DNA of 64,000 nt, taken from positions 806,001-870,000 of the forward strand of contig NZ_LN890655.1 in the NCBI RefSeq assembly GCF_900066015.1, in the 5' to 3' direction. Of the stretch, positions 1 through 8,301 are shown one piece after another. A program made the position numbers and the translations under genes. The notes under the pieces were generated by a model. The model was not told the origin of the DNA. It saw nothing but the letters and a program-made list of their open reading frames with translations, and searched no databases. Source of the stretch: Candidatus Promineifilum breve. Lineage in GTDB: Bacteria; Chloroflexota; Anaerolineae; Promineifilales; Promineifilaceae. Every line of letters begins with the position of its first letter. Positions within the stretch are counted from its first letter, which is position 1.

Positions 1-1781
1 GCTGTCGCCAACCAGCTACCACCCAGTGACCAGACCAACGCCTCGGCGTCGTCAATCCAGCGCACCCGGCGGTCGTTGCCGGGGAGTTGCGCCGTCAACT
101 CCTCATGCAACGCCCCCGGCGTCAGGCCTGCCAGAGCCAGGGCGAAAGGCGGGCCATCGGCGACCACCTCGTAGACGCGGATGCTGCCGCCGATGACGGC
201 CAGCGGTTCTTGCGGGCGAAAGCGGGCGAATAGATCGCCGTTTTCGCCCAACAGGTGGCCGTGCAGATTGGTCACACTGAGAGCATAGCGGCCCGGCGCG
301 GGGTCGCGGGTGTCGTACAGTTGCCGGTTGGGCGGGGCTTGTTCAGGCACGGGCGACCAGGTGGGCAGCGGGATAAAGGTCAGACCATAAGCGGAGGGGT
401 GGGCCGTGCCGAAATAGCTGAGGAACAACGGCCGCTCGTCCGCCTGTTCGTCAGCCCACTGCGTCAGGGCCGGCAAATCCTGCCCCCAATCAATGTTGCT
501 ATCGGATAATATTCGCCAGTTGCGCGACGGCCCACCGGCCAGCACGTTGAAGAACGGGATAAAGTTGGGCCAGACGACGATGCTGAGGACGGGCAGGGTA
601 GCCGCCAGTACGGCCGCCGCCCGCCGCGCCCGGACGCTCGTCGCCGCCCGCGGCCCCCATAGGCTGATCGACGTGAACAGGATGACAAACGGCAGCATCG
701 GCAAAAGATGGCGGTAGCCGATCTGGAACGGCCCGACGAGCGAAACCGCAAAATAGAAGAGGGGCATCAGGCTGAGCATCAGGCAGGACGTCCAATCCAT
801 CCCGCTCGGTTGCCGGCGACGACGGACAGCCAACACTGTCACCCCGACCGCCGCCGCTAACAAAACCAGCGTGACCAGCGGCGTCTTCACCAGAAAGGCG
901 ATGGGAAAGTAATACCACCAGCCGCCGGGGCGGGATTGGCCCAATAAAAAGGTGATGGGCGGCTGCTGGAGGTAGTCGAGCGTCCATTGCAAATCGGCCC
1001 ACACCGCGGCCAGCGGGAACGGCCGCACCGCGAAGCCATAGGCAGCCCACAGAGTCACCAGGGCAATGCCGCCCGCCAGGGCCAGAACGCCCACCGGCCG
1101 CCACGAACGCCGCCGCCAACCCAGCCACAGAGCCAAGATTACCAGTACGGGCACGATGGTGACGGCGCTATATTTCGTGGCCGCCGCCAGCCCCAGGGCC
1201 ACGCCCAACCCAACGATCAGCCGCGAGCGATCCGTCTTCGCCCAGCGCCAATAGAAATACATCGCCAGCGTGAGCCACAGCGTGAGCGAAACATCATTGG
1301 TGATCAGCCGCCCGTGGGCCAGGACGTTGGGATCGAACAGGAGCAACATCAGGGCCAAGAGGGCAGGCACTCGGCCGCCCAGCTGCCTGCCCCAGCGAAA
1401 CAGTGCCGCCCCCAAAAACAATGTCAGCCACATCGCCGGCACCCGGCCGAGAAAGATGAGCCGCAGCGGGTCGACGTTGTCGCGCCACAGGAAGGCCCCG
1501 GCAGCCAACTCCCAGCGCCCCTCGGCCCAGGCCGGATCATCGACCGGCAGGCGCAGATCCGGCTCAGTCAGCAGCGGCAGCGCGTTGAGAGCGAAGCCCA
1601 CCGGCGGGTGCACGTCATGGAAGTGGGTGGCCCGCGCGATCAGGTAGGCCGCGCCGCGAAAGAGGTGGGTCTGCTCATCAACGGTGCTGCTGTGGCGGAC
1701 GGCGCTGGAGACCATGAGCGCGTAGGCGATCAGGAAGACGAGAGCGGCCGGGAGCAGTGCGCGAAAGCGTTCAACTTTCAT
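1..1781 (-). CDS. GT39/ArnT-like membrane glycosyltransferase (3' end outside window)
   Basis: The reading frame starts with ATG at 1779-1781 and stays open to base 1, so the C-terminus lies outside the window. The N-terminus is a membrane helix (residues about 8-27). It is followed by STVDEQTHL, with D35-E36 in the place where GT39/ArnT-like enzymes carry their catalytic acidic pair in the first periplasmic loop. Many further hydrophobic segments follow, with a soluble C-terminal part containing DSNIDWGQDL, typical of bacterial GT39-like proteins. Such enzymes transfer a sugar from a polyprenyl phosphate donor at the outer membrane face. The donor and acceptor are unknown here. It starts 12 nt after the stop of a small frameshifted gene and is divergent from the GT2 gene at 2084. 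The family call is good; the substrate is open. Confidence 0.8.
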   Translation of the reverse strand, partial: MKVERFRALLPAALVFLIAYALMVSSAVRHSSTVDEQTHLFRGAAYLIARATHFHDVHPPVGFALNALPLLTEPDLRLPVDDPAWAEGRWELAAGAFLWRDNVDPLRLIFLGRVPAMWLTLFLGAALFRWGRQLGGRVPALLALMLLLFDPNVLAHGRLITNDVSLTLWLTLAMYFYWRWAKTDRSRLIVGLGVALGLAAATKYSAVTIVPVLVILALWLGWRRRSWRPVGVLALAGGIALVTLWAAYGFAVRPFPLAAVWADLQWTLDYLQQPPITFLLGQSRPGGWWYYFPIAFLVKTPLVTLVLLAAAVGVTVLAVRRRRQPSGMDWTSCLMLSLMPLFYFAVSLVGPFQIGYRHLLPMLPFVILFTSISLWGPRAATSVRARRAAAVLAATLPVLSIVVWPNFIPFFNVLAGGPSRNWRILSDSNIDWGQDLPALTQWADEQADERPLFLSYFGTAHPSAYGLTFIPLPTWSPVPEQAPPNRQLYDTRDPAPGRYALSVTNLHGHLLGENGDLFARFRPQEPLAVIGGSIRVYEVVADGPPFALALAGLTPGALHEELTAQLPGNDRRVRWIDDAEALVWSLGGSWLAT

Positions 1782-1793
1782 GGTGATTGAGAA

Positions 1794-1959
1794 CTAGGGC
1801 TGAAGGGTCAGATAACCCAACTGGACGTAGACTTGGTTCCCGGCGGCAATCAAGCGCTCGCCGCTCAGCGCGTCGTTGCAGGATCAGCCCGGCCAGGACG
1901 AGGGAAAGGGCGAGGAAAGCGAAACCGATGAGGCGACCGCGCGGCATATCCCGGAGCAT
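1794..1959 (-). pseudogene. Small membrane/lipoprotein-like gene broken by an apparent frameshift
   Basis: Two overlapping minus-strand frames look coding one after the other. From the ATG at 1959 (or 1947) to about 1885 the frame has high GC at third positions and encodes a membrane helix (RLIGFAFLALSLVLAGLIL). After that this frame loses its third-position bias, while the frame that ends with TAG at 1794-1796 gains it and reads NDALSGERLIAAGNQVYVQL. One indel near 1880-1890 would join them into a protein of about 55 residues. This is either a decayed gene or a sequencing error. The stop lies 12 nt before the GT39-like gene, so the two were probably co-transcribed. No function recognised. 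Confidence 0.45.
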
Positions 1960-2005
1960 AATAGAGAAGCGCCCGGCCGTCAAAGCGTTGGGCCGCTGAT
2001 CCGCT

Positions 2006-2035
2006 TTGGAAAGCAAAGCCGTCCTGTGCTATCAT
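2006..2035 (+). promoter_or_regulatory. Putative sigma70-type promoter for the GT2 fusion gene
   Basis: TTGGAA at 2006-2011 and an extended -10 (TGC TATCAT, hexamer 2030-2035) are 18 nt apart. The start codon at 2084 would leave a leader of roughly 40 nt. Confidence 0.5.
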
Positions 2036-2083
2036 CGCCCCATCTGAGTCCGCGGCGTTGGCCGCCGCGCGGCCACGCGAACC

Positions 2084-4324
2084 ATGATGCTACCAACCAC
2101 CGGGCAACCCGACGACCCGCGACCAACCCCCTTGCCCCAACCGCACGAAGTCGAGTTGACGGTGATCGTGCCCACGCGCAATGAGTCGGCCAACGTCGCG
2201 CCGCTGCTCGACCGCTTGGGCCGGGCGCTGGCCGGGCGGGCGTTCGCGGTGCTGTTTGTCGACGACAGCACCGACGACACGGCGGCCGTCATTGCCCACG
2301 AAGCTGCCGGCCGGCCGTTTCCCGTGGCCGTGCTGGCCCGCCCGGAAGAGCGGCGCAACGGCCTGAGCGGCGCGGTCGTCGAGGGCATGGAGGCCGCTGG
2401 TGGGCTTCGACTGTGCGTCATCGACGCCGATTTGCAGCACCCGCCGGAGATCATCCCCCAGCTGCTGGATCAGGCCAACCGCACCGGCGCGGACGTGGTC
2501 GTCGCCAGCCGCCAGGCCGACTTGCTCGGCCCGGTGGGCCTCAGCCGCTCGCGGGCGCTCACCTCGCAACTGCTCACCATTCTGGCCCGCATGGTCTTTC
2601 CCCGCGTGCTGAAGAACGTCTCCGATCCGCTGACCGGCTTCTTTATTGTGCGTCGCGCGGCCATCGACACCACCAGCCTGCAACCGGAAGGGTTCAAGAT
2701 TCTGCTGGAGATTCTCGTCCGCCACCCCGATCTGCGCGTCACCGAACTGCATTTCGACTTCGCCCCGCGCCACGAGGGACAGAGCAAGGCCGATCTCAAC
2801 GAGGGCATGCGCTTCTTTCGCCATCTGGCCCGCCTGCGCCTGACGGTGAACCAACATCTCATTCGCTTCCTGATCGTGCTGCTGCTGGCGATAGCGCTCA
2901 ATCTGACGCTGCTGCCGGCGCTGACTCGTGGCGGCCGGCCGGTCATGCTGGCCGCCGCGATGGCCGGGGCGGTCACTATCGCCGCCATCCTGTTGGGCGA
3001 AATGTGGGTCTTCAGCGACCGGCCGCGCGGCCCGGCGCGGCGGCGGCTGGCGGGCGTGCTCCTGCTCGGCCTGCTGTTTCTGGGCGTCGTCTATCTGCCG
3101 GTCATCTGGCTGCTGGCCGTGCGGTTGGGCCTGCCGGTCATGGTGGCCGGGCTGGCGGCCATGTTGGCCGCCGGATTCGTCTACTATCTCTTTTCCGAGC
3201 AATGGATCTGGACGCGCGGGCTGATGATGCGGCCGCGGGCCTACCTCTACTACGATCTCCACGGCCTGCTCACCGTGGCTTCCCAGATTCCCCTGAGCGA
3301 CCTGAGCTACTTTCAGACACCCGCGCCGCCGGAGCGCATCGACCTGCAACTGCGCGTGGACCGGCACGGCACGCCCAGCCGTGTGCCGGGGGCGATCTGC
3401 TACGACGAACACCTCGGCCGCTTCGGCTTTGGCCTGACGGTCATCCCCGGCGACTTCACCGAAATCGTCGTCTCGCCGCTGCTGGAAACGTCGCCCGGCT
3501 TTTTGTATACCAACGTCGTCGAGCCGGTGCTGCGTTGGCTGCTGGTCACGCGCGGCTATTCGCTGGCCCGCGCCGGGGCCATATGCCGGCCGGGCGCTGT
3601 TCGGCCGGGCGCGGGACGTTGGCCCGAAGCGCTACTCATCACCGGCCGGGGCGATATGGGCTACGGCCTGAGCCGCCTCTGCCGGGCCGATGCCCTCGAC
3701 TTCATGGGCGACGATTGCATCATCATCGGCCGCGACCGGCGCGCGCGCAGTTTCCCCAAGCCGGTCACCGCCGGGCGCGGGATGACGTCCGATCAGTCGC
3801 CGGGGCAGCCGATCCCGCCGGCGCTGGGCCTGCAACGGCTGCTCTATTCGTCGCCCGTGCGGCGGCTGGGCCTATTCCTCAGCGAGCGCCGGCTACCGGC
3901 GGCCACGGTCAACACCTATTTGCAACGTTTTATCCCCCAACCTAAATACCCGCTCCCCTCTCTGCTGCCGGAAATAGCCGTCGGTGACGAGGCCGTCCCC
4001 CTTGTCCTGGTCGATCAGGCGCGCGGGGCGGAGAGCCTGACGCCCCTGCCGCTGGAGACGGCCATCGACCGGCTGCTGGAACCCGGCGAGCGCGCGTTTG
4101 GTTTCCAGCCCTATCCCCTGCTGGTCGAATCGCTGGCAAGCTGGCACGGGCGCGACTGGCCGGCCGAGGAGCGCGACATCCTGCGGGCCGGATTGGCCGG
4201 CTGCTTGACCCTTCAGCGGCGAGCCACCGACGAGCGCTGGTGGGAACACGTCGGACAAATCTTTCAAAATCAAACGGCGCATGATCCGGCGCGCCACGCC
4301 GCGCCGGCCGTCAACCCCGCCTAA
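2084..4324 (+). CDS. GT2 glycosyltransferase fused to a membrane region and a degenerate HPr-kinase-like domain
   Basis: A 746-residue protein. Residues 25-250 form a DPM1/polyprenol-phosphate-sugar synthase-like GT2 domain: TVIVPTRNE near 26, FVDDSTDDT near 58, and DADLQHP at 114-120 as the DXD metal site. Residues 258-375 hold four hydrophobic segments in the position of a GtrA-like module. Residues about 385-690 resemble HPr kinase/PEPCK-fold proteins: a P-loop-like LLITGRGDMGYGLS at 517-530, then FMGDDCIII at 540-548 and a FPKPVT element near 557-562. The GK(S/T) of the P-loop is missing, so phosphotransfer is doubtful. The enzyme probably makes or handles a lipid-linked sugar for the neighbouring surface-glycan genes. 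The GT2 call is firm; the C-terminal call is inference from motif order. Confidence 0.8.
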   Translation: MMLPTTGQPDDPRPTPLPQPHEVELTVIVPTRNESANVAPLLDRLGRALAGRAFAVLFVDDSTDDTAAVIAHEAAGRPFPVAVLARPEERRNGLSGAVVEGMEAAGGLRLCVIDADLQHPPEIIPQLLDQANRTGADVVVASRQADLLGPVGLSRSRALTSQLLTILARMVFPRVLKNVSDPLTGFFIVRRAAIDTTSLQPEGFKILLEILVRHPDLRVTELHFDFAPRHEGQSKADLNEGMRFFRHLARLRLTVNQHLIRFLIVLLLAIALNLTLLPALTRGGRPVMLAAAMAGAVTIAAILLGEMWVFSDRPRGPARRRLAGVLLLGLLFLGVVYLPVIWLLAVRLGLPVMVAGLAAMLAAGFVYYLFSEQWIWTRGLMMRPRAYLYYDLHGLLTVASQIPLSDLSYFQTPAPPERIDLQLRVDRHGTPSRVPGAICYDEHLGRFGFGLTVIPGDFTEIVVSPLLETSPGFLYTNVVEPVLRWLLVTRGYSLARAGAICRPGAVRPGAGRWPEALLITGRGDMGYGLSRLCRADALDFMGDDCIIIGRDRRARSFPKPVTAGRGMTSDQSPGQPIPPALGLQRLLYSSPVRRLGLFLSERRLPAATVNTYLQRFIPQPKYPLPSLLPEIAVGDEAVPLVLVDQARGAESLTPLPLETAIDRLLEPGERAFGFQPYPLLVESLASWHGRDWPAEERDILRAGLAGCLTLQRRATDERWWEHVGQIFQNQTAHDPARHAAPAVNPA

Positions 4325-4369
4325 CGCCAACCCGATCACATCCCCTAATCATCAGCATACAGGCACTCA

Positions 4370-5065
4370 ATGGATTATCGAAAACCGGCCGTCTTCGGCG
4401 AAAACTGGTCACCCAGCCGCTATCAGGTGTTACCCTACTTTGCCGCCGAGCGCGACGTATTGGCCCGCCCCGACATCCGCCGCATCCTGGAGATCGGCTG
4501 CGGCAACGGCTGGAACATGAGCCGCTTCGCCCAGAACGGCCGCGTGGCCTTCGGTCTCGATGCCGTGCCCGAACGGGTGGCGCTGGCCCAGACCCACGGC
4601 CCGGCCCTGCTGGCCGACGGCCTGCGACTGCCCTTCGCCGATGGCGCGCTGGATATGGTCTACGTCCAGCACGTCCTCCACCACGTCGGCGACGTGGAAC
4701 GAGCGCTGGCCGAGGCGTGGCGCTGCCTGCGGCCCGGCGGAGTGCTGTTCCTGGTCGAGACGGTTGAGGATAACCCCATCATTCGCTGGGGCCGGCGGCT
4801 CTACCCCAGTTGGCTGGGCGACGCCGTCACGGCCTCGTTCACCTTCGCCGAACTGGCGACGCAGGTGGCCGATAGCGGCTTCCGCGTGCAACGCGCCGGG
4901 CAATACAGCGTCCTCTTCTGGCTGTGGGAGATCGCCCCCGACCAGCTACCGGCGATGGAAAAGCTGACGCCGCTCGTCGTGCCGGTGGAGCGTGGCTTGC
5001 AGCGCGTCGGCCGCCGCTTTAGCGCCCACTGCTATCTGGTGGCCGAGAAGGAGACGTTCGGCTGA
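4370..5065 (+). CDS. Class I SAM-dependent methyltransferase
   Basis: A 231-residue protein of the Methyltransf_11 type. Motif I is ILEIGCGNGWNMSRF near residue 40, the acidic ribose-binding residue lies in FGLDAVPERV, and the later motifs are LDMVYVQHVLHHV and LRPGGVLFLVE. It lies between the GT2 fusion (45 nt upstream) and the flippase (11 nt downstream) on the same strand, so it likely modifies a sugar, lipid carrier or glycan intermediate of this pathway. The substrate cannot be read from the sequence. The start has only a weak ribosome binding site, as expected inside an operon. Confidence 0.85.
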   Translation: MDYRKPAVFGENWSPSRYQVLPYFAAERDVLARPDIRRILEIGCGNGWNMSRFAQNGRVAFGLDAVPERVALAQTHGPALLADGLRLPFADGALDMVYVQHVLHHVGDVERALAEAWRCLRPGGVLFLVETVEDNPIIRWGRRLYPSWLGDAVTASFTFAELATQVADSGFRVQRAGQYSVLFWLWEIAPDQLPAMEKLTPLVVPVERGLQRVGRRFSAHCYLVAEKETFG

Positions 5066-5076
5066 GCGCCGGAGCC

Positions 5077-6369
5077 ATGACCGCGTTGCGCGCCCGCCTT
5101 CTGTCGCTGGGCCTCTCGTCTTCGACCATGCAGGGCGGCTTCATGGCCGTGGCGATGATCGTCGCCGGCGGCTTCGACTACGTGGTCAACATCGTCGCCG
5201 GCCGCCAACTGCCGCCGACGGAGTTCTTCGTCTTCGTCACCGTCACCGCGCTGTTGCAGGTGATGGTGCAGGCCACCAACGTCATTCGCAACGTGGTCGC
5301 CTACTACGCCGCCGAAGCGACGGTCTACCCCGACGCCACCAGCCGCGTGGGCAGCGTGCTCGGCCGCAGTTGGCGCTGGGCCTGGCGCTGGGGGGTGGTC
5401 GGCGCGGGAATCATGGCCCTCGGCAGCCCGCTTCTGGCCCGGCTGCTGCACATCGATTCGCCCGCGCCCCTCTGGGCGGCCAGCTTGGCCCTGCTGCTGC
5501 TATTTCTGCGCCCGGTCACCGACGGCGCGTTGCAGGGCATCCAGCACTTCATCGGCCTCGGTTTCGTCCAGATGCTGCAATCCTGCCTGCGGCTGCTGTT
5601 CGCCGGGCTGCTCATCTGGTGGGGCTGGCAGGCGGCGGGGGCCGTGCTGGCCCTGCCGTTGGGCAGCGCCGTGGCCCTGGTGTTGGCTGCCTGGCTGTTG
5701 CGCGCCTATTTCCGGGCCGCGCCGCCGGCCACCCCGCCGCGGCCGATCAGTTGGCGCTATTCGATCTATACCCTGGTCGGTCTGTCGGCCTTCGCCCTCA
5801 TGGCCAACGTCGATCCCATCATCGTCCGGCGCTTCTTCGGCGATGCCGCCGCCGCGGCCTACGCCCCGGTCGTCACCCTGGGCAAGATGAACCTGTTCAT
5901 CCCGTTGGGCATCGGAATGGTGCTGTTCCCCAAGGCGACGCAGCGGCAGGCCGCCGGGCGCGACGCGCGGCCGGTGTTGCTGCTGGCGCTGGCGGCCACG
6001 CTGCTGCCCGGCCTGGTGCTCACGCTGATCTATTGGCTGTTCCCCGGCGAAATCGTCCGCGTCGTCTTCGGCGACGCCTACACCGATCCCGGCCCCCTGC
6101 TGGCCCTCGTTGGGCTGGCGACGACGCTCTACGCCGGGGTGAACATCTGGGTCAACTTCGCGCTGTCGCTGGAGCGGCGCAGTACGATCGGGCTGATGGC
6201 GGCCATCGTCGTGGCCCAGATCGCCGCCATGGTGATGTTCCATGACCGGCTGGAAACCATCGCCCTGATTATGGTCGCCGCCGGGCTGCTGGGCAATCTG
6301 GCCGGGGCGGCGACGACCTTGCGCGCGTCGCCCGGCCCAGCCGCCAGGACGGATGCGGTAAATTATTAG
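5077..6369 (+). CDS. Wzx/MATE-like polysaccharide flippase
   Basis: A 430-residue protein with about twelve hydrophobic segments and the start typical of polysaccharide-biosynthesis membrane proteins (FMAVAMIVAGGFDYVVNIVAGR, a glycine-rich first helix pair). Family members flip lipid-linked oligosaccharides across the cytoplasmic membrane. It begins 11 nt after the methyltransferase and closes the glycan operon that starts at 2084. There is a long polar loop near residues 205-220. The exact family subclass is not certain. Confidence 0.8.
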   Translation: MTALRARLLSLGLSSSTMQGGFMAVAMIVAGGFDYVVNIVAGRQLPPTEFFVFVTVTALLQVMVQATNVIRNVVAYYAAEATVYPDATSRVGSVLGRSWRWAWRWGVVGAGIMALGSPLLARLLHIDSPAPLWAASLALLLLFLRPVTDGALQGIQHFIGLGFVQMLQSCLRLLFAGLLIWWGWQAAGAVLALPLGSAVALVLAAWLLRAYFRAAPPATPPRPISWRYSIYTLVGLSAFALMANVDPIIVRRFFGDAAAAAYAPVVTLGKMNLFIPLGIGMVLFPKATQRQAAGRDARPVLLLALAATLLPGLVLTLIYWLFPGEIVRVVFGDAYTDPGPLLALVGLATTLYAGVNIWVNFALSLERRSTIGLMAAIVVAQIAAMVMFHDRLETIALIMVAAGLLGNLAGAATTLRASPGPAARTDAVNY

Positions 6370-6398
6370 TTGGGTCGGCCGCCCGGCTGCGCTAGAAT
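6370..6398 (+). promoter_or_regulatory. Putative sigma70-type promoter for the nuclease gene
   Basis: TTGGGT at 6370-6375 and TAGAAT at 6393-6398 with a 17 nt spacer, upstream of the start at 6457. Confidence 0.5.
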
Positions 6399-6456
6399 AG
6401 CTGCATCTGTCCTGGCGTTGACCATTGCCCGGCCTTGGCTGTGAACGGAGCCGCGG

Positions 6457-8301
6457 ATGCATCATTATTATTTGACCAAATCCGACTTCAAAGTCGCTCG
6501 AACCTGCCCCACCAAGCTCTATTATCGCAAGAAGGGCTACCCCACCCATGATGACGGCAATGAATATCTGGCGACCCTGGCCGATCAGGGGTATCTGATC
6601 GAAGCGCTGGCCCGCACGCTCTACCCCGACGGCCGATGGGTGGGCTATACGCCGGACGTTGAAGCGGCGGCCTGGGAAACGATGGCCGCGCTGACCGACA
6701 ACTGCACCCTGTTCGAGGCCACCTTCATCAGCGGCGGCCGGATGGCGCGGGCCGACATCCTGACCCGGCGTGGTGACGTGTTCGAACTGATGGAGATCAA
6801 ATCGTGCGGCTTCGACCGGCAGCAGTACGAGGCGCAACAGGCCGCCGGCCAACCCACCCTGTTTCGCGCGCCGCGCCATCCGGCCGAGATTCAGCGCGAT
6901 TGGCAGCCCTATCTGGAAGACGCCGCGTTCCAGGTGGCCGTGGTGCAAGACCTGTTTCCCGGCGCGCGGGTCATCCCCTACCTGATGATGCCCGACACCA
7001 GCCGCCCCTGCTTCATCGACGGCCTGCACCATCGCTTCGTGCTGCGCTCCCACCACGACGACCAAGGCGAGACGGCGCTGCCGGCCGCCGACTATGCCGA
7101 CGACCCGCGCGACATTCGCCGCAATCCCATCCTGGCCCGCGTCAACGTCAGCGCCGAAGTCGATATTCTCTTGCCGGAGGTGCGGCAGCTGGCCGCGGAG
7201 TACCTGGCCGGTCTGTTGCCCGCCCTGACGCGGGTGGTCACGCCGCCCTCGCTCAACTGTCAGGGGTGCGAGTATCGTGTCGCCGACGGCGAACGGCGCG
7301 GCTTCCACGAGTGCTGGGGCGAGTTGGCCGACGTGAAGCCCCATATATTCGACCTGTATCACGTTCAGGACGTGGGCGGCCGTAAAGACCCCCTGGCGAA
7401 CCGCCTGCTCGCGCAGGGCAAGGCGGGGCTGTTCGACATTGCCGAAAAGGAGCTGACCCGCCGCGACGGCACGGTCGGCGAGCAATCGCAGCGGCAGGCG
7501 CGCCAAATCGCCTACACGCGGGCCAATCGCGAATGGGTGGACGACGGCCTCGGCCCGGCCCTGGAAGACCTGGTATATCCGCTGTATTTCATCGACTTCG
7601 AGACCTGCGCCCCGGCCGTGCCGCGCTACCGGGGCATGCGGCCGTTCGAGACCATCGCCTTCCAATGGAGTTGCCATCTGGCGACCGCGCCCGACGCGAC
7701 GCTGCAACATAGCGAGTGGCTGCAAACGGCCGACACCTTCCCCAACGGGGTGTTCGCCGCGGCGTTGCGCCGCCGGCTGGGCGACGAGGGATCGATCCTC
7801 GTCTGGTCGAGCCACGAGGCAACCGTGCTGGGGGCCATCCGCCGCCAACTGATCGAGCGCGGCGAGGCCGATTCGGAGATCGTGGCCTGGATCGGCGACA
7901 CGCTGGCTAACGGGCGGCTGGTGGATCTGCACCGGCTGGCCTTGCGCCACTACTTCCACCCGCGCATGGGCGGCCGCACGTCGCTGAAGGTCGTGGCCGA
8001 TGCCGTGTGGCAAAGTAACCCGGCCATCCGCGCCCGCCTGCCGCAATATCTGGTGGTGACCGAGGAGGGGCAAGCCAGCCCCTATCAGGCCCTGCCGCCG
8101 CTAACCATCGCCGGGCGGCAAATTGCCGTGGCCGAGGGCACGGGGGCGATCCTGGCCTATTACACCATGATGGAGCGGCTGGCGGCCAACGCCACGCTGG
8201 AAGCCAACCAGTGGCGGCAGCTATTGCGCCAGTATTGCGGGCTGGATACGATGGCGATGGTGATGGTCTGGTGGCACTGGCGCGCCCTAACCGGCCGGTA
8301 G
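6457..8301 (+). CDS. Cas4/RecB-like Fe-S nuclease with C-terminal DUF2779 (DEDD-like) domain
   Basis: A 614-residue protein. The N-terminal half has a PD-(D/E)XK nuclease core (ADILTRRGDVFELMEIKS, residues about 91-110). Four cysteines, C17, C268, C271 and C286, are spaced as in the iron-sulfur cluster of Cas4/AddB-type nucleases. The C-terminal half begins with YFIDFETCAP (D380, E382), the exonuclease-like acidic pair of DUF2779 proteins. A GGAG ribosome binding site lies 6 nt before the ATG. The last 15 bases overlap the convergent ATPase gene. The family is usually annotated only as a predicted nuclease; a role in DNA repair or defence is inference. Confidence 0.8.
   Translation: MHHYYLTKSDFKVARTCPTKLYYRKKGYPTHDDGNEYLATLADQGYLIEALARTLYPDGRWVGYTPDVEAAAWETMAALTDNCTLFEATFISGGRMARADILTRRGDVFELMEIKSCGFDRQQYEAQQAAGQPTLFRAPRHPAEIQRDWQPYLEDAAFQVAVVQDLFPGARVIPYLMMPDTSRPCFIDGLHHRFVLRSHHDDQGETALPAADYADDPRDIRRNPILARVNVSAEVDILLPEVRQLAAEYLAGLLPALTRVVTPPSLNCQGCEYRVADGERRGFHECWGELADVKPHIFDLYHVQDVGGRKDPLANRLLAQGKAGLFDIAEKELTRRDGTVGEQSQRQARQIAYTRANREWVDDGLGPALEDLVYPLYFIDFETCAPAVPRYRGMRPFETIAFQWSCHLATAPDATLQHSEWLQTADTFPNGVFAAALRRRLGDEGSILVWSSHEATVLGAIRRQLIERGEADSEIVAWIGDTLANGRLVDLHRLALRHYFHPRMGGRTSLKVVADAVWQSNPAIRARLPQYLVVTEEGQASPYQALPPLTIAGRQIAVAEGTGAILAYYTMMERLAANATLEANQWRQLLRQYCGLDTMAMVMVWWHWRALTGR

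Noticed and set aside
2090-3412. Long minus-strand open frame opposite the GT2 fusion
   Set aside because: It is rich in Arg/Gln/Gly/Ala/His without domain features, a typical shadow of a high-GC gene on the other strand.
5500-8073. 857-codon minus-strand open frame
   Set aside because: It runs antisense across two recognisable genes and has the same shadow composition.
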